DNA of 64,000 nucleotides from Enterobacter soli ATCC BAA-2102 (GCF_001654845.1 NZ_LXES01000026.1:97806-161805); one strand, 5' to 3'; positions 31,374-43,620 are shown, counted from the first letter of the stretch. A program made the numbers and translations. The notes: a model not told the origin generated them from the sequence alone.

Positions 31374-31494
31374 GTAATCTGTCCATCGGTGTCGATTTTT
31401 TCGACAATACTAGTTCAAGTGTCGTCAATGGTATCAGTCAGGCGCACCCCGTGCCAAACTGAGAATCATTAACAGCACACTCAGCCAACAACTG

Positions 31495-31524
31495 TTGGTG
31501 TCTGGTCGTGTTTTGTGGTATAAA
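31495..31524 (+). promoter_or_regulatory. rpsB promoter with GC-rich discriminator
   Basis: TTGGTG (31495-31500), an 18-bp spacer, TATAAA (31519-31524), then GCGCGCC. The GC-rich discriminator is typical of stringently controlled ribosomal promoters. It lies in the 321-bp map-rpsB gap and gives a 5' leader of roughly 160 nt. Confidence 0.7.
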
Positions 31525-31589
31525 GCGCGCCGGACTTCCGATCCATTTCAGATACACAGGGTGGACGGAAGCGACAAATCTCACTTTGT

Positions 31590-32420
<831 letters not shown>

Positions 32421-32456
32421 TAAGGTTTCACCCCTTATTAGTACCGTGTATGAATA

Positions 32457-32481
32457 GGGGCCAATTATCGGCCCCTTTTTT
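32457..32481 (+). terminator. Attenuator between rpsB and tsf
   Basis: GGGGCC (32457-32462) pairs with GGCCCC (32470-32475), followed by TTTTTT. It lies inside the rpsB-tsf operon, so it is probably a partial terminator setting the S2:EF-Ts ratio. Confidence 0.85.
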
Positions 32482-32537
32482 CAATTTATACTGTTTGGCT
32501 TCTGGCCGGGCAGTTCACATCTCCCGAGGATTTAAGA

Positions 32538-33389
32538 ATGGCTGAAATTACCGCATCCCTGGTAAAAGAGCTGCGCGAGCGTACTGGCGCAGGCATGATG
32601 GATTGCAAAAAAGCGCTGACTGAAGCGAACGGCGACATCGAGCTGGCAATCGAAAACATGCGTAAATCCGGTGCGATCAAAGCAGCTAAAAAAGCAGGCA
32701 ACGTTGCTGCTGACGGCGTGATCATCACTAAGATCGACGGCACCTACGGTATCATTCTGGAAGTTAACTGCCAGACTGACTTCGTTGCTAAAGATGGCGG
32801 TTTCCAGGCATTTGCGAACAAAGTACTGGACGCAGCTGTTGCTGGTAAAATCACTGACGTTGAAGTTCTGAAAGCACAGTTCGAAGAAGAACGTGTTGCT
32901 CTGGTTGCTAAAATCGGTGAGAACATCAACATCCGTCGCGTTTCTTCTCTGGAAGGTGACGTTCTGGGTTCATACCAGCACGGTGCTCGCATCGGTGTTC
33001 TGGTTGCTGCTAAAGGCGCTGACGAAGAGCTGGTTAAACAGCTGGCAATGCACATCGCTGCAAGCAAGCCAGAATTCGTTAAACCAGAAGACGTGTCTGC
33101 TGAAGTGGTAGAGAAAGAATACCAGGTTCAGCTGGACATCGCGATGCAGTCTGGTAAGCCAAAAGAAATCGCAGAGAAAATGGTTGAAGGCCGCATGAAG
33201 AAATTCACCGGCGAAGTTTCTCTGACTGGCCAGCCTTTCGTAATGGATCCAAGCAAGTCTGTTGCTCAGCTGCTGAAAGAGCACAATGCTGACGTAACTG
33301 GCTTCATCCGCTTCGAAGTGGGCGAAGGCATCGAGAAAGTTGAGACTGACTTCGCAGCAGAAGTTGCTGCAATGTCCAAGCAGTCTTAA
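32538..33389 (+). CDS. tsf: Elongation factor Ts
   Basis: Guanine nucleotide exchange factor for EF-Tu. It is 283 aa: an N-terminal UBA-like domain ([19 protein letters not shown]), a core with [13 protein letters not shown] that contacts EF-Tu, a coiled-coil region around 180-230 and a C-terminal module. Highly biased codon use. It ends in a good terminator before pyrH. Confidence 0.99.
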   Translation: MAEITASLVKELRERTGAGMMDCKKALTEANGDIELAIENMRKSGAIKAAKKAGNVAADGVIITKIDGTYGIILEVNCQTDFVAKDGGFQAFANKVLDAAVAGKITDVEVLKAQFEEERVALVAKIGENINIRRVSSLEGDVLGSYQHGARIGVLVAAKGADEELVKQLAMHIAASKPEFVKPEDVSAEVVEKEYQVQLDIAMQSGKPKEIAEKMVEGRMKKFTGEVSLTGQPFVMDPSKSVAQLLKEHNADVTGFIRFEVGEGIEKVETDFAAEVAAMSKQS

Positions 33390-33400
33390 TGATTGAAAAG

Positions 33401-33426
33401 GAGCCGCCTGAGGGCGGCTTCTTTTT
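33401..33426 (+). terminator. Rho-independent terminator after tsf
   Basis: GAGCCGCC, a TGA loop and GGGCGGCTT (33401-33420), followed by CTTTTT. Confidence 0.9.
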
Positions 33427-33539
33427 GTCACCCGTCACAGGAAATCAGACAGGCTCCAGTATCGCTGTGCTGATTTGCGGCATATCATGTCGCCAGAATT
33501 AACCCCCATCTTAATCGTTGACAGTCTCAGGAAAGAAAC

Positions 33540-34265
33540 ATGGCTACCAATGCAAAACCCGTGTACAAACGCATTCTGCTTAAGCTGAGTGGCGAAGCGC
33601 TGCAGGGATCGGAAGGCTTCGGTATTGACGCAAGCATCCTTGATCGCATGGCACAGGAAATCAAAGAACTGGTCGAACTGGGTATCCAGGTTGGCGTGGT
33701 CATTGGCGGTGGCAACCTTTTCCGTGGTGCTGGTCTGGCGAAAGCGGGGATGAACCGCGTTGTGGGTGACCACATGGGTATGCTGGCAACCGTCATGAAT
33801 GGCCTGGCAATGCGTGATGCACTGCATCGCGCCTATGTGAATGCCCGCCTGATGTCCGCGATCCCCCTGAATGGCGTTTGCGATAATTACAGCTGGGCAG
33901 AAGCCATCAGCCTGCTGCGCAACAACCGCGTGGTGATCCTCTCCGCCGGTACGGGTAACCCGTTCTTTACCACCGATTCCGCTGCCTGCCTGCGCGGTAT
34001 CGAGATCGAAGCCGATGTGGTCCTGAAAGCGACCAAAGTAGACGGCGTGTTTACTGCCGACCCGGCAAAAGATCCTTCTGCCACCATGTACGATCAGCTG
34101 ACTTACAGCGAAGTGCTGGATAAAGAGCTGAAAGTGATGGATCTTGCCGCCTTCACGCTGGCTCGCGACCACAAACTGCCGATCCGTGTCTTCAATATGA
34201 ACAAGCCTGGCGCGCTGCGTCGCGTGGTTATGGGCGAAAAAGAAGGCACTTTGATCACGGAATAA
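33540..34265 (+). CDS. pyrH: UMP kinase PyrH
   Basis: Phosphorylates UMP to UDP using ATP; an essential hexameric enzyme of the amino-acid-kinase fold, activated by GTP and inhibited by UTP. It is 241 aa. Motifs: the N-terminal phosphate loop [13 protein letters not shown], the [10 protein letters not shown] loop, [12 protein letters not shown] and [20 protein letters not shown]-type ribosome site (CTCAGGAAAG) precedes ATG 33540. The stop is followed by a long hairpin in the 168-bp gap before frr. Confidence 0.98.
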   Translation: MATNAKPVYKRILLKLSGEALQGSEGFGIDASILDRMAQEIKELVELGIQVGVVIGGGNLFRGAGLAKAGMNRVVGDHMGMLATVMNGLAMRDALHRAYVNARLMSAIPLNGVCDNYSWAEAISLLRNNRVVILSAGTGNPFFTTDSAACLRGIEIEADVVLKATKVDGVFTADPAKDPSATMYDQLTYSEVLDKELKVMDLAAFTLARDHKLPIRVFNMNKPGALRRVVMGEKEGTLITE

Positions 34266-34286
34266 TTTCCGTTGGCGATAAATACA

Positions 34287-34323
34287 GGTAAGATTCCGCT
34301 TTATTTTGTAGTGGTATCTTACC
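34287..34323 (+). other. Long RNA hairpin between pyrH and frr
   Basis: GGTAAGAT (34287-34294) pairs with ATCTTACC (34316-34323); after one T-T mismatch, CCGCT pairs with AGTGG including one G-U. The loop is 9 nt. The 13-pair stem has no U-tract, so it is not a classical terminator. It may stabilise the pyrH 3' end or act in the frr leader. Confidence 0.65.
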
Positions 34324-34433
34324 CGGGCGCGCCTTTGGCGTTGTCATGAATTAAACGCGACTATACTTAGCACACCTGTAGCAGCTGTGCTGGCGGATAG
34401 TCTGCCTGAGACAAGTTTTCAAGGATTCGTAAC

Positions 34434-34991
34434 GTGATTAACGACATCAGAAAAGATGCTGAAGTACGCATGGACAAATGCGTAGAAGCGTTCAAAACCC
34501 AAATCAGCAAAATTCGTACTGGCCGTGCTTCCCCAAGCCTGCTGGATGGCATCGTAGTGGAATACTACGGCACGCCAACTCCACTGCGTCAGTTGGCTAA
34601 CGTCACTGTTGAAGACACCCGTACGCTGAAAATCAACGTATTCGATCGTTCCATGGGCCCGGCAGTTGAAAAAGCGATTATGGCGTCCGATCTGGGTCTG
34701 AACCCAAGCTCAGCGGGCACTGATATCCGTGTTCCACTGCCTCCGCTGACGGAAGAACGTCGTAAAGATCTGATCAAAGTTGTGCGTGGCGAAGCTGAGC
34801 AGGGTCGTGTTTCCGTGCGTAACGTGCGTCGCGATGCGAACGATAAAGTTAAAGCACTGCTGAAAGACAAAGAAATCAGCGAAGACGACGATCGTCGTTC
34901 CCAGGACGACGTGCAGAAACTGACTGACGCAGCTATCAAGAAAATTGATGCGGCGCTGGCAGATAAAGAAGCGGAACTGATGCAGTTCTGA
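34434..34991 (+). CDS. frr: Ribosome recycling factor
   Basis: Splits the post-termination ribosome together with EF-G. It is 185 aa, the standard RRF length, starting at a GTG (34434) after CAAGGATT. The three-helix domain I is interrupted by the small domain II (residues about 31-105, [23 protein letters not shown]...[19 protein letters not shown] region), and it ends DKEAELMQF. Confidence 0.98.
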   Translation: MINDIRKDAEVRMDKCVEAFKTQISKIRTGRASPSLLDGIVVEYYGTPTPLRQLANVTVEDTRTLKINVFDRSMGPAVEKAIMASDLGLNPSSAGTDIRVPLPPLTEERRKDLIKVVRGEAEQGRVSVRNVRRDANDKVKALLKDKEISEDDDRRSQDDVQKLTDAAIKKIDAALADKEAELMQF

Positions 34992-35009
34992 TTTCTGTCG
35001 TACACTGAT

Positions 35010-35055
35010 AAACGCCGTTCAGAGAGCCTACGTGGCTTGCTGGCGGCGTTTTGCT
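35010..35055 (+). terminator. Terminator after frr
   Basis: AAACGCCG (35010-35017) pairs with CGGCGTTT (35044-35051), enclosing an inner stem AGCC/GGCT (35025-35037). The 3' side runs TTTTGCTTTT. Confidence 0.65.
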
Positions 35056-35087
35056 TTTATCTGGTCTAACATTTTTCCGGGCATCTC

Positions 35088-36287
35088 ATGAAGCATTTAA
35101 CTCTCCTTGGCTCAACCGGCTCTATTGGTTGCAGCACTCTCGACGTTGTTCGCCATAATCCTGACATCTACACCGTGACCGCCCTCGTGGCCGGAAAGAA
35201 TGTGCAGCGCATGGTTGAACAGTGTCTGGAGTTTGCGCCTCGCTATGCGGTAATGGATGACGAGGGCAGTGCTCGCCAGGTGAAAGCCTTGCTGGAAGAG
35301 AAGGGCAGCCGTACCGAAGTGTTGAGCGGGCAGCAGGCAGCTTGCGAAATGGCTGCGCTGGATGAGGTTGATCAGGTGATGGCGGCAATCGTCGGCGCGG
35401 CAGGGCTTCTGCCGACGCTTGCCGCTATTGATGCCGGTAAAACGGTATTGCTGGCAAATAAAGAGTCATTGGTGACCTGCGGGCGCCTGTTCATGGATGC
35501 CGTAAAACAGCGCGGGGCGCGCCTTTTGCCGGTAGACAGCGAACACAACGCGATTTTTCAGAGTTTACCTCAACCTTTTCAACAGAACCTGGGGTACGCT
35601 GACCTGGAGCAAAATGGCGTTGTGTCTATTCTGCTTACCGGGTCTGGTGGCCCGTTCCGGGAAACACCACTGTCTGAACTGCGCGCAATGACGCCGGATC
35701 AGGCGTGTCGTCATCCGAACTGGTCGATGGGGCGTAAGATCTCCGTTGATTCTGCCACCATGATGAACAAAGGTCTGGAATACATTGAAGCTCGCTGGTT
35801 GTTTAATGCATCGGCGAAACAGATGGAAGTGCTGATCCACCCGCAATCGGTGATTCATTCGATGGTGCGTTATCAGGATGGTAGCGTGCTGGCACAGTTG
35901 GGTGAGCCGGATATGCGTACACCTATCGCGCACTCAATGGCGTGGCCAAATCGCGTGAAATCGGGCGTAAAACCCCTCGATTTTTGCAAGTTGAGTTCAC
36001 TGACCTTCAGCGAACCTGACTATGACCGCTACCCGTGTCTGAAGCTTGCCATGAATGCGTTTGACCAGGGGCAAGCGGCGACGACAGCACTCAATGCAGC
36101 CAATGAAATTACCGTTGAGGCATTTCTGAATCAGCAAATCCGTTTTACCGATATCGCGGCACTGAATTTGTCGGTACTTGAGATGATGGATTTGCGCGAA
36201 CCTCAGAGCGTGGAAGAGGTGCTGGCGGTGGATGAACAGGCTCGTATTATTGCGCGTAAACAGGTGACACATCTCGCAAGCTGGTGA
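35088..36287 (+). CDS. dxr: 1-deoxy-D-xylulose 5-phosphate reductoisomerase
   Basis: Makes 2-C-methylerythritol 4-phosphate with NADPH; committed step of the non-mevalonate isoprenoid pathway and the fosmidomycin target. It is 399 aa. NADPH loop [14 protein letters not shown], metal and substrate residues in [13 protein letters not shown] and [19 protein letters not shown], and the flexible loop with [10 protein letters not shown]. It opens the run leading to the undecaprenyl synthase ispU. The synonym is ispC. Confidence 0.98.
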   Translation: MKHLTLLGSTGSIGCSTLDVVRHNPDIYTVTALVAGKNVQRMVEQCLEFAPRYAVMDDEGSARQVKALLEEKGSRTEVLSGQQAACEMAALDEVDQVMAAIVGAAGLLPTLAAIDAGKTVLLANKESLVTCGRLFMDAVKQRGARLLPVDSEHNAIFQSLPQPFQQNLGYADLEQNGVVSILLTGSGGPFRETPLSELRAMTPDQACRHPNWSMGRKISVDSATMMNKGLEYIEARWLFNASAKQMEVLIHPQSVIHSMVRYQDGSVLAQLGEPDMRTPIAHSMAWPNRVKSGVKPLDFCKLSSLTFSEPDYDRYPCLKLAMNAFDQGQAATTALNAANEITVEAFLNQQIRFTDIAALNLSVLEMMDLREPQSVEEVLAVDEQARIIARKQVTHLASW

Positions 36288-36386
36288 TAAAGCAGCCACT
36301 AGTGGTCGTGCTATTTGTTAGCGTAGGGCTTCAGTGATATAGTCTGCGCCACCTGATCGCAGGAATTTGACTTTACGTGGTCAGGT

Positions 36387-36412
36387 AAGCCGTGGTTTGA
36401 CACGGCTTTTTT
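36387..36412 (+). terminator. Rho-independent terminator after dxr
   Basis: AAGCCGTG (36387-36394), a 6-nt loop, CACGGCTT (36401-36408), TTTT to 36412. This suggests that ispU and the genes after it have their own promoter in the following 60 bp or depend on read-through. Confidence 0.85.
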
Positions 36413-36473
36413 ATGTATAGGCTTCAGTATTCCTGAGTACCGTTAAATCCTTTTCAGGGACTAAAAACGCGTT

Positions 36474-37232
36474 ATGTTGTCTGCGAATCAACCATTAAGC
36501 GAAAACTTGCCAGCTCATGGCTGCCGTCATGTAGCAATCATCATGGATGGCAACGGCCGCTGGGCGAAAAGACAAGGGAAGATAAGAGCCTTTGGGCATA
36601 AAGCCGGGGCGAAATCTGTTCGCCGCGCCGTTTCTTTTGCCGCTAATAACGGCATTGATGCGTTAACGCTCTATGCTTTTAGCAGCGAAAACTGGAATCG
36701 ACCTGCGCAGGAAGTCAGTGCGTTGATGGAATTGTTTGTGTGGGCGCTCGACAGCGAAGTAAAAAGCCTGCATCGCCACAACGTCCGCCTGCGTATTATT
36801 GGTGAAACCAGTCGTTTTAACTCACGTTTGCAGGAACGAATTCGTAAAGCAGAAGCGTTGACTGAAAATAATACCGGTCTGACGCTCAATATCGCGGCGA
36901 ATTACGGCGGACGCTGGGATATTATCCAGGGCGTTCGGCATTTGGCCGAACAGGTTCAGGAAGGGCTGTTGAGACCCGACCAAATTGATGAAGAGGCGCT
37001 GGGTCAGCAAATCTGCATGAATGAACTGGCTCCCGTGGATTTGGTAATTAGGACAGGGGGGGAGCATCGCATAAGTAACTTTTTGCTTTGGCAAATAGCC
37101 TATGCCGAACTTTACTTTACGGATGTTCTCTGGCCCGATTTTGATGAACAAGACTTTGAAGGTGCGCTGCATGCCTTTGCCAATCGAGAGCGTCGTTTCG
37201 GCGGCACCGAGCCTGGTGGCGACAACGCCTGA
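36474..37232 (+). CDS. ispU: Undecaprenyl diphosphate synthase (cis-prenyltransferase)
   Basis: Adds eight isopentenyl units to farnesyl diphosphate to make the C55 carrier lipid for peptidoglycan and O-antigen. It is 252 aa from ATG 36474 (E. coli has one extra Met). The catalytic Asp25 lies in IIMDGNGRWAK, followed by FGHKAG, YAFSSENWNRP and the C-terminal RTGGEHRISNFLLWQ diphosphate-binding motif. It is followed by cdsA after 12 bp. The synonym is uppS. Confidence 0.98.
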   Translation: MLSANQPLSENLPAHGCRHVAIIMDGNGRWAKRQGKIRAFGHKAGAKSVRRAVSFAANNGIDALTLYAFSSENWNRPAQEVSALMELFVWALDSEVKSLHRHNVRLRIIGETSRFNSRLQERIRKAEALTENNTGLTLNIAANYGGRWDIIQGVRHLAEQVQEGLLRPDQIDEEALGQQICMNELAPVDLVIRTGGEHRISNFLLWQIAYAELYFTDVLWPDFDEQDFEGALHAFANRERRFGGTEPGGDNA

Positions 37233-37244
37233 TGGGGGTAGCTT

Positions 37245-38102
37245 TTGCTGAAGTATCGCCTGATTTCCGCTTTTGTATTAATACCCATTGTCATTGCGGC
37301 GCTGTTTTTACTGCCCCCAGTGGGATTCGCGATTGTTACGCTGGTGGTGTGTATGCTCGCCGCGTGGGAATGGGGACAGTTTAGCGGCTTTACCTCGCGC
37401 ACTCAGCGGGTATGGCTGGCGGTGCTCTGTGGCTTTATTCTGGCCCTGATGCTGTTTACATTGCCTGAATATCATCATGATATTCATCAACCGCTGGTTG
37501 CTGGCGCGCTTTGGGTGTCGCTGGGCTGGTGGGTTGCCGCGCTGTTGCTGGTGCTTTTTTATCCAGGATCCGCGGCGCTGTGGCGTAATTCTAAAGTTTT
37601 ACGCCTTATTTTTGGCCTGCTCACAATTGTTCCTTTTTTCTGGGGTATGCTCGCGCTGCGCGCATGGCACTATGACGACAACCACTACAGCGGCGCGTTA
37701 TGGCTGCTCTACGTGATGATTCTCGTCTGGGGGGCTGACTCAGGTGCTTATATGTTTGGTAAACTGTTTGGCAAACATAAACTCGCACCGAAGGTCTCTC
37801 CGGGGAAAACCTGGCAAGGATTCATCGGCGGCTTGTTTACAGCAGCGATTATCTCCTGGGGCTACGGCGTCTGGGCGAATCTTGAGGTTGCACCGTCAAC
37901 CCTGCTGGTATGCTCTATTTTCGCTGCGCTGGCATCTGTTTTAGGTGATTTGACCGAAAGCATGTTTAAGCGCGAAGCAGGGATCAAAGATAGTGGTCAC
38001 CTTATCCCAGGACATGGCGGTATACTGGATCGCATTGACAGCCTGACAGCGGCTGTTCCAGTGTTTGCTTGCCTGCTTTTACTGGTATTTGGGACGATTT
38101 AA
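37245..38102 (+). CDS. cdsA: Phosphatidate cytidylyltransferase CdsA
   Basis: Makes CDP-diacylglycerol from CTP and phosphatidate, the precursor of all phospholipids; integral inner-membrane protein. It is 285 aa when read from the TTG at 37245 ([14 protein letters not shown]), matching the revised E. coli start; ribosome site GGGGGTA. About eight hydrophobic helices. The CDS signature runs through [18 protein letters not shown] and [10 protein letters not shown] near the C-terminus. Confidence 0.96.
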   Translation: MLKYRLISAFVLIPIVIAALFLLPPVGFAIVTLVVCMLAAWEWGQFSGFTSRTQRVWLAVLCGFILALMLFTLPEYHHDIHQPLVAGALWVSLGWWVAALLLVLFYPGSAALWRNSKVLRLIFGLLTIVPFFWGMLALRAWHYDDNHYSGALWLLYVMILVWGADSGAYMFGKLFGKHKLAPKVSPGKTWQGFIGGLFTAAIISWGYGVWANLEVAPSTLLVCSIFAALASVLGDLTESMFKREAGIKDSGHLIPGHGGILDRIDSLTAAVPVFACLLLLVFGTI

Positions 38103-38113
38103 CGGAAGGTTTT

Positions 38114-39466
38114 ATGCTGAGCATTCTCTGGAATCTGGCGGCGTTCATAGTTGCACTGGGTGTACTGATTACCGTGCATGAATTTGGCCATTTCTGGGTT
38201 GCTCGCCGTTGCGGTGTGCGGGTAGAACGATTTTCCATTGGTTTTGGTAAATCGCTCTGGAAGCGCACCGACAAACATGGCACCGAGTTTGTCCTCGCAC
38301 TTATTCCTCTGGGCGGTTATGTCAAAATGCTCGACGAACGCGTCGAGCCTGTCGCCCCTGAACTTCGACATAGCGCGTTTAACAACAAAACGGTTGGACA
38401 ACGCGCCGCCATCATTGCTGCCGGACCGGTAGCCAATTTCATCTTTGCTATTTTCGCCTACTGGCTGGTGTTTATCATCGGCGTCCCTGGCGTTCGCCCG
38501 GTTGTGGGTGAAATTGCCCCTAACTCCATCGCGGCGAGTGCGCAAATTACACCAGGGATGGAACTTAAAGCGATTGATGGCATCGAAACCCCTGATTGGG
38601 ATGCCGTGCGACTGCAACTGGTCGCCAAAATCGGTGATGCGCAGACCACCGTCAGCGTGTCGCCATTTGGTTCTGACCAGCGGCAGAACAAAGTGCTGGA
38701 TTTACGCCACTGGAGTTTTGAGCCTGACAAAGAGGACCCGGTCTCTGCACTGGGGATTCGACCGCGCGGCGCGCAGATCGAACCGGTATTAGCAGAAGTA
38801 CAGGCTAATTCGGCGGCGAGCAAAGCGGGTTTGCAAGCGGGCGACAGGATCGTTAAAGTCGATGGTCAGCCATTAACACAGTGGATGACCTTTGTTAATC
38901 TGGTGCGCGATAATCCAGGCACTTCACTCGCACTGGAAGTAGAAAGGCAGGGGAGTCCGCTGTCACTGACGCTTATCCCGGATACCAAATCGGGCGGCAA
39001 AAAGGCGGAAGGGTTTGCAGGCGTTGTGCCGAAAGTCATCCCACTGCCAGATGAGTACAAGACAATACGCCAGTATGGGCCGTTCAGCGCCATCCTTGAA
39101 GCCACGGATAAAACATGGCAACTGATGAAGCTAACGGTCAACATGTTGGGGAAATTGATAACCGGTGATGTGAAACTGAACAACCTCAGTGGGCCAATCT
39201 CTATTGCCCAGGGGGCTGGGATGTCAGCGGAATTCGGGGTGATTTACTATCTCATGTTCCTCGCGCTCATTAGCGTGAACCTTGGGATAATCAACCTGTT
39301 CCCGCTTCCCGTATTAGACGGGGGTCATCTGCTGTTTTTAGCGATTGAAAAGCTAAAAGGCGGACCGGTATCCGAGCGAGTTCAAGACTTTAGTTATCGC
39401 ATTGGCTCGATTTTGCTGGTGCTGTTAATGGGGCTTGCACTTTTCAATGATTTCTCTCGGTTGTAA
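38114..39466 (+). CDS. rseP: Site-2 intramembrane zinc metalloprotease RseP
   Basis: Inner-membrane protease that makes the second cut in anti-sigma factor RseA, releasing sigma-E, and also clears signal peptides. It is 450 aa from ATG 38114 ([15 protein letters not shown]); the longer frame from 38069 overlaps cdsA and is unconserved. The zinc motif HEFGH is at residues 22-26, the third ligand is in [13 protein letters not shown], and two tandem PDZ domains occupy the periplasmic middle (about 115-310). It is 11 bp after cdsA and 29 bp before bamA. Confidence 0.97.
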   Translation: MLSILWNLAAFIVALGVLITVHEFGHFWVARRCGVRVERFSIGFGKSLWKRTDKHGTEFVLALIPLGGYVKMLDERVEPVAPELRHSAFNNKTVGQRAAIIAAGPVANFIFAIFAYWLVFIIGVPGVRPVVGEIAPNSIAASAQITPGMELKAIDGIETPDWDAVRLQLVAKIGDAQTTVSVSPFGSDQRQNKVLDLRHWSFEPDKEDPVSALGIRPRGAQIEPVLAEVQANSAASKAGLQAGDRIVKVDGQPLTQWMTFVNLVRDNPGTSLALEVERQGSPLSLTLIPDTKSGGKKAEGFAGVVPKVIPLPDEYKTIRQYGPFSAILEATDKTWQLMKLTVNMLGKLITGDVKLNNLSGPISIAQGAGMSAEFGVIYYLMFLALISVNLGIINLFPLPVLDGGHLLFLAIEKLKGGPVSERVQDFSYRIGSILLVLLMGLALFNDFSRL

Positions 39467-39495
39467 GAGAGTGTTAGGAAGAACGCATAATAACG

Positions 39496-41913
39496 ATGGC
39501 GATGAAAAAGTTGCTCATAGCGTCGCTGCTGTTTAGCAGCGCCACCGTATACGGTGCTGACGGGTTCGTAGTGAAAGACATTCATTTCGAAGGCCTCCAG
39601 CGTGTCGCCGTTGGTGCGGCCCTCCTCAGTATGCCTGTACGCCCCGGCGATACGGTTAATGATGATGATATCAGTAACACCATCCGTGCTCTGTTTGCCA
39701 CCGGCAACTTTGAGGACGTTCGCGTTCTGCGCGATGGTGATACGCTGCTGGTTCAGGTAAAAGAACGCCCAACGATCGCCAGTATCACTTTCTCCGGTAA
39801 CAAATCGGTTAAAGATGACATGCTCAAGCAAAACCTTGAAGCATCTGGTGTCCGTGTCGGTGAATCTCTGGACCGCACCACTCTTTCCGATATTGAGAAA
39901 GGTCTGGAAGATTTCTACTACAGCGTCGGTAAATACAGCGCCAGCGTGAAAGCGGTGGTGACTCCGCTGCCACGTAACCGTGTAGACCTGAAGCTGGTAT
40001 TCCAGGAAGGTGTCTCTGCGAAGATCCAACAGATCAACATCGTAGGGAACCATGCTTTCAGTACCGACGAACTGATCTCAACCTTCCAGCTGCGCGACGA
40101 AGTGCCGTGGTGGAACGTTGTTGGCGATCGTAAATACCAGAAACAGAAACTGGCGGGTGACCTTGAAACCCTGCGCAGCTACTACCTGGATCGCGGTTAT
40201 GCCCGTTTCAACATTGACTCTACTCAGGTCAGTCTGACTCCGGACAAGAAAGGTATCTACATTACGATTAACATTACTGAAGGCGAGCAGTACAAGCTTT
40301 CTGGTGTTGAAGTGAGTGGAAACCTGGCGGGGCACTCTGCTGAGATCGAGTCTCTGACTAAAATTCAGCCGGGCGAACTGTATAGCGGCGCGAAAGTGAC
40401 CAAAATGGAAGACAGCATTAAGAAGCTGCTCGGCCGTTACGGTTATGCGTACCCGCGTGTACAAACTCAGCCTGAAATCAACGACACGGATAAGACCGTT
40501 AAGCTGCGCGTAAATGTGGACGCGGGCAACCGTTTCTACGTGCGTAAGATCCGTTTCGAAGGTAACGATACCTCCAAAGATTCCGTACTGCGCCGCGAAA
40601 TGCGTCAGATGGAAGGTGCATGGCTGGGTAGCGACCTGGTAGACCAGGGTAAAGAGCGTCTGAACCGTCTGGGTTACTTTGAAACGGTAGATACTGATAC
40701 CCAACGCGTACCGGGCAGCCCTGATCAGGTTGATGTCGTCTATAAAGTCAAAGAGCGTAACACCGGTAGCTTTAACTTCGGTGTGGGTTACGGTACTGAA
40801 AGCGGCGTGAGCTTCCAGGTGGGTGTTCAGCAGGATAACTGGCTGGGTACAGGTTACTCTGTTGGTATCAACGGCACCAAAAACGACTACCAGACCTATT
40901 CTGAGTTCTCTGTTACCAACCCATACTTCACCGTTGACGGTGTAAGCCTGGGTGGTCGTATCTTCTATAACGACTTTAAAGCAGATGATGCAGATCTGTC
41001 CTCCTATACCAACAAGAGTTACGGTGTAGACGGAACGCTCGGCTTCCCGATTAACGAATACAACACCCTGCGTGCTGGTTTAGGCTACGTGCATAACGAC
41101 CTGTCTAACATGCAGCCGCAGGTGGCGATGTGGCGGTACCTGGATTCCATCGGGCAGTCAACCAGTAAGACTGGCGACAACAACGGTTTTGCGGCAGATG
41201 ACTTCACCTTCAACTATGGCTGGACGTATAACCGTCTTGACCGTGGTTACTTCCCGACGGAAGGTTCTCGCGTCAACCTGAACGGTAAAGTTACCGTGCC
41301 GGGTTCCGATAACGAGTTCTACAAAGTCACGCTGGATACCGCGTCTTACTTCCCAATCGATGATGACCATAAGTGGGTCGTCTTGGGTCGTACCCGTTGG
41401 GGTTATGGCGATGGTTTAGGTGGCAAAGAACTGCCATTCTATGAAAACTTCTATGCGGGTGGTTCCAGCACCGTACGTGGCTTCCAGTCCAACAACATTG
41501 GTCCGAAAGCGGTTTACTACGGTGGAAACAAGTCGGATAACTGTAATAAATCCTCGTCAACGGAAGTTTGTAGCTCCAATGATGCGGTGGGCGGTAACGC
41601 GATGGCGGTTGCCAGCCTGGAGTTCATCACTCCAACGCCGTTTATCAGTGACAAGTATGCAAACTCCGTACGTACATCCGTATTCTGGGATGCGGGTACA
41701 GTGTGGGATACCAACTGGGAAAATACCGCTCAGATGCGTGCAGAAGGCGTTCCGGACTACAGCGATCCGAGCAATATTCGCATGTCTGCGGGTATCGCAT
41801 TACAATGGATGTCACCGCTGGGGCCGTTGGTCTTCTCTTACGCCCAGCCGTTTAAGAAATATGATGGAGATAAGTCGGAGCAATTCCAGTTTAACATTGG
41901 TAAAACCTGGTAA
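39496..41913 (+). CDS. bamA: Outer-membrane protein assembly factor BamA
   Basis: Essential Omp85 core of the BAM complex that folds beta-barrel proteins into the outer membrane. It is 805 aa (E. coli 810), starting [20 protein letters not shown] with cleavage before ADGFVV. Five POTRA domains span about residues 21-420, then a 16-strand barrel ending FNIGKTW. The conserved VRGF motif is in loop 6. The extracellular loop-4 region and loop 6 differ from E. coli and are slightly shorter, but the loop-6 Cys pair is kept ([14 protein letters not shown]). Confidence 0.97.
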   Translation: MAMKKLLIASLLFSSATVYGADGFVVKDIHFEGLQRVAVGAALLSMPVRPGDTVNDDDISNTIRALFATGNFEDVRVLRDGDTLLVQVKERPTIASITFSGNKSVKDDMLKQNLEASGVRVGESLDRTTLSDIEKGLEDFYYSVGKYSASVKAVVTPLPRNRVDLKLVFQEGVSAKIQQINIVGNHAFSTDELISTFQLRDEVPWWNVVGDRKYQKQKLAGDLETLRSYYLDRGYARFNIDSTQVSLTPDKKGIYITINITEGEQYKLSGVEVSGNLAGHSAEIESLTKIQPGELYSGAKVTKMEDSIKKLLGRYGYAYPRVQTQPEINDTDKTVKLRVNVDAGNRFYVRKIRFEGNDTSKDSVLRREMRQMEGAWLGSDLVDQGKERLNRLGYFETVDTDTQRVPGSPDQVDVVYKVKERNTGSFNFGVGYGTESGVSFQVGVQQDNWLGTGYSVGINGTKNDYQTYSEFSVTNPYFTVDGVSLGGRIFYNDFKADDADLSSYTNKSYGVDGTLGFPINEYNTLRAGLGYVHNDLSNMQPQVAMWRYLDSIGQSTSKTGDNNGFAADDFTFNYGWTYNRLDRGYFPTEGSRVNLNGKVTVPGSDNEFYKVTLDTASYFPIDDDHKWVVLGRTRWGYGDGLGGKELPFYENFYAGGSSTVRGFQSNNIGPKAVYYGGNKSDNCNKSSSTEVCSSNDAVGGNAMAVASLEFITPTPFISDKYANSVRTSVFWDAGTVWDTNWENTAQMRAEGVPDYSDPSNIRMSAGIALQWMSPLGPLVFSYAQPFKKYDGDKSEQFQFNIGKTW

Positions 41914-42034
41914 TAATCCGCAGCAACGGAATGCAATGGCAGTGTAGCGCTGACAACCGGCGATCGGTAAACGGTCGCCTTGCCACGCAAAGAACGGTAC
42001 CTTTAGGTGCTAATGGGATGGTAAGGAGTTTATT

Positions 42035-42529
42035 GTGAAAAAGTGGTTATTAGCTGCAGGTCTCGGTTTAGCGATGGTAACTTCTGCTCAGGCAGCAGAC
42101 AAAGTTGCAATCGTCAATATGGGTAGCTTGTTCCAGCAGGTTGCGCAGAAAACAGGTGTTTCCGCAACGCTGGAAAACGAGTTCAAAGGCCGTGCAAGCG
42201 AACTGCAAGGTATGGAAAACGATCTTCAGTCCAAGATGCAGCGTCTGCAGCGTGATGGTTCTACCATGAAAGCCGCCGATCGCAGCAAAATGGAAAAAGA
42301 CGTCATGGCGCAGCGCCAGACTTTCTCCCAGAAAGCACAAGCTTTCGAGCAGGATCGTCAGCGTCGTTCTAACGAAGAACGCGGCAAACTGGTGACTCGC
42401 ATTCAGACCGCTGTTAAATCAGTTGCTGCCGATCAGGGTATCGATCTGGTTGTCGATGCGAATGCCGTTGCTTACAACAGCAGCGATGTTAAAGACATCA
42501 CCGCTGATGTTCTGAAACAGGTTAAATAA
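42035..42529 (+). CDS. skp: Periplasmic chaperone Skp
   Basis: Trimeric jellyfish-shaped chaperone that shields unfolded outer-membrane proteins on the way to BAM. It is 164 aa (E. coli 161), starting at a GTG (42035) after TAAGGAG. The signal peptide ends at SAQA-ADKVA. Long charged helices around residues 45-120 form the tentacles; three extra residues lie in the tentacle tip ([11 protein letters not shown] region). It is 3 bp before lpxD. Confidence 0.97.
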   Translation: MKKWLLAAGLGLAMVTSAQAADKVAIVNMGSLFQQVAQKTGVSATLENEFKGRASELQGMENDLQSKMQRLQRDGSTMKAADRSKMEKDVMAQRQTFSQKAQAFEQDRQRRSNEERGKLVTRIQTAVKSVAADQGIDLVVDANAVAYNSSDVKDITADVLKQVK

Positions 42530-42532
42530 GTA

Positions 42533-43558
42533 ATGCCTTCAATTCGACTGGCTGATTTAGCTCAGCAGTTGGATGCAGAATTACACGGTGATGGCGATCT
42601 CGTCATCACCGCTGTTGCGTCCATGCAATCTGCTAAAACTGGCAACATTACCTTCATGGTAAGCCCTAAGTACCGTGAACATCTGGCTCAATGCCAGGCG
42701 TCTGCCGTTGTTCTGACGCAGGACGATCTTCCATTTGCCACAGGCGCTGCACTGGTAGTGAAAAATCCCTACCTGACGTATGCACGCATGGCTCAAATTC
42801 TTGATACCACGCCGCAGCCGGCACAGAACATTGCTGCCAGTGCAGCGATTGATCCAACGGCGCAGCTGGGTAACAACGTTTCAATTGGCGCAAACGCCGT
42901 TATCGAATCCGGGGTTGTGCTCGGCGATAACGTGGTGATTGGCCCAGGTTGTTTCGTTGGGAAAAATACGAAAATTGGCGCCGGTTCCCGTTTATGGGCC
43001 AATGTGTCCGTTTACCACGAAGTCGAGATCGGCGAAAATTGCCTCGTTCAGTCCAGTACCGTAATCGGTTCTGACGGATTCGGTTATGCCAACGATCGTG
43101 GTAATTGGGTTAAGATCCCGCAGCTTGGTCGCGTGATTATCGGCGATCGTGTTGAGATCGGTGCCTGTACCACCATTGACCGTGGCGCGCTTGACGACAC
43201 CATTATTGGTAACGGTGTTATCATCGATAACCAGTGTCAGATTGCACATAACGTTGTGATTGGCGACAATACTGCCGTTGCTGGTGGTGTCATCATGGCG
43301 GGCAGCCTCAAAATTGGCCGCTACTGTATGATTGGTGGTGCCAGCGTGATTAACGGGCATATGGAAATATGCGACAAAGTCACGGTAACAGGAATGGGCA
43401 TGGTGATGCGTCCTATCACTGAGCCAGGCGTCTATTCCTCTGGTATACCGCTACAGCCTAATAAGGTGTGGCGTAAAACAGCAGCTCTGGTGATGAATAT
43501 TGATGATATGAGCAAGCGACTCAAGGCTCTTGAGCGCAAGATCGATCAACAAGACTAA
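42533..43558 (+). CDS. lpxD: UDP-3-O-(3-hydroxymyristoyl)glucosamine N-acyltransferase LpxD
   Basis: Third step of lipid A synthesis: N-acylation with 3-hydroxymyristoyl-ACP. It is 341 aa. An N-terminal uridine-binding domain precedes hexapeptide repeats forming a left-handed beta-helix (from about residue 100), with the catalytic His in [10 protein letters not shown] and a C-terminal helix ([16 protein letters not shown]). It starts 3 nt after skp. The downstream gap to fabZ contains a strong hairpin. Confidence 0.98.
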   Translation: MPSIRLADLAQQLDAELHGDGDLVITAVASMQSAKTGNITFMVSPKYREHLAQCQASAVVLTQDDLPFATGAALVVKNPYLTYARMAQILDTTPQPAQNIAASAAIDPTAQLGNNVSIGANAVIESGVVLGDNVVIGPGCFVGKNTKIGAGSRLWANVSVYHEVEIGENCLVQSSTVIGSDGFGYANDRGNWVKIPQLGRVIIGDRVEIGACTTIDRGALDDTIIGNGVIIDNQCQIAHNVVIGDNTAVAGGVIMAGSLKIGRYCMIGGASVINGHMEICDKVTVTGMGMVMRPITEPGVYSSGIPLQPNKVWRKTAALVMNIDDMSKRLKALERKIDQQD

Positions 43559-43586
43559 GCGTTCATCCAATAAACGCTAAATTTCC

Positions 43587-43620
43587 CGGCCTGTCGGCTT
43601 TCTTATAATCCGGCAGGCCG
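43587..43620 (+). other. Hairpin between lpxD and fabZ
   Basis: CGGCCTGTCGG (43587-43597) and CCGGCAGGCCG (43610-43620) form an 11-pair stem with one G-U and a 12-nt loop. The 3' side is TGTTATTATT, not a clean U-tract. It may be a partial terminator or mRNA-stability element ahead of the TTG-initiated fabZ. Confidence 0.6.

Noticed and set aside
41914..42034. Terminator between bamA and skp
   Set aside because: GGCGATCGG and GGTCGCC form only an imperfect short stem with no T run, so I do not call it.
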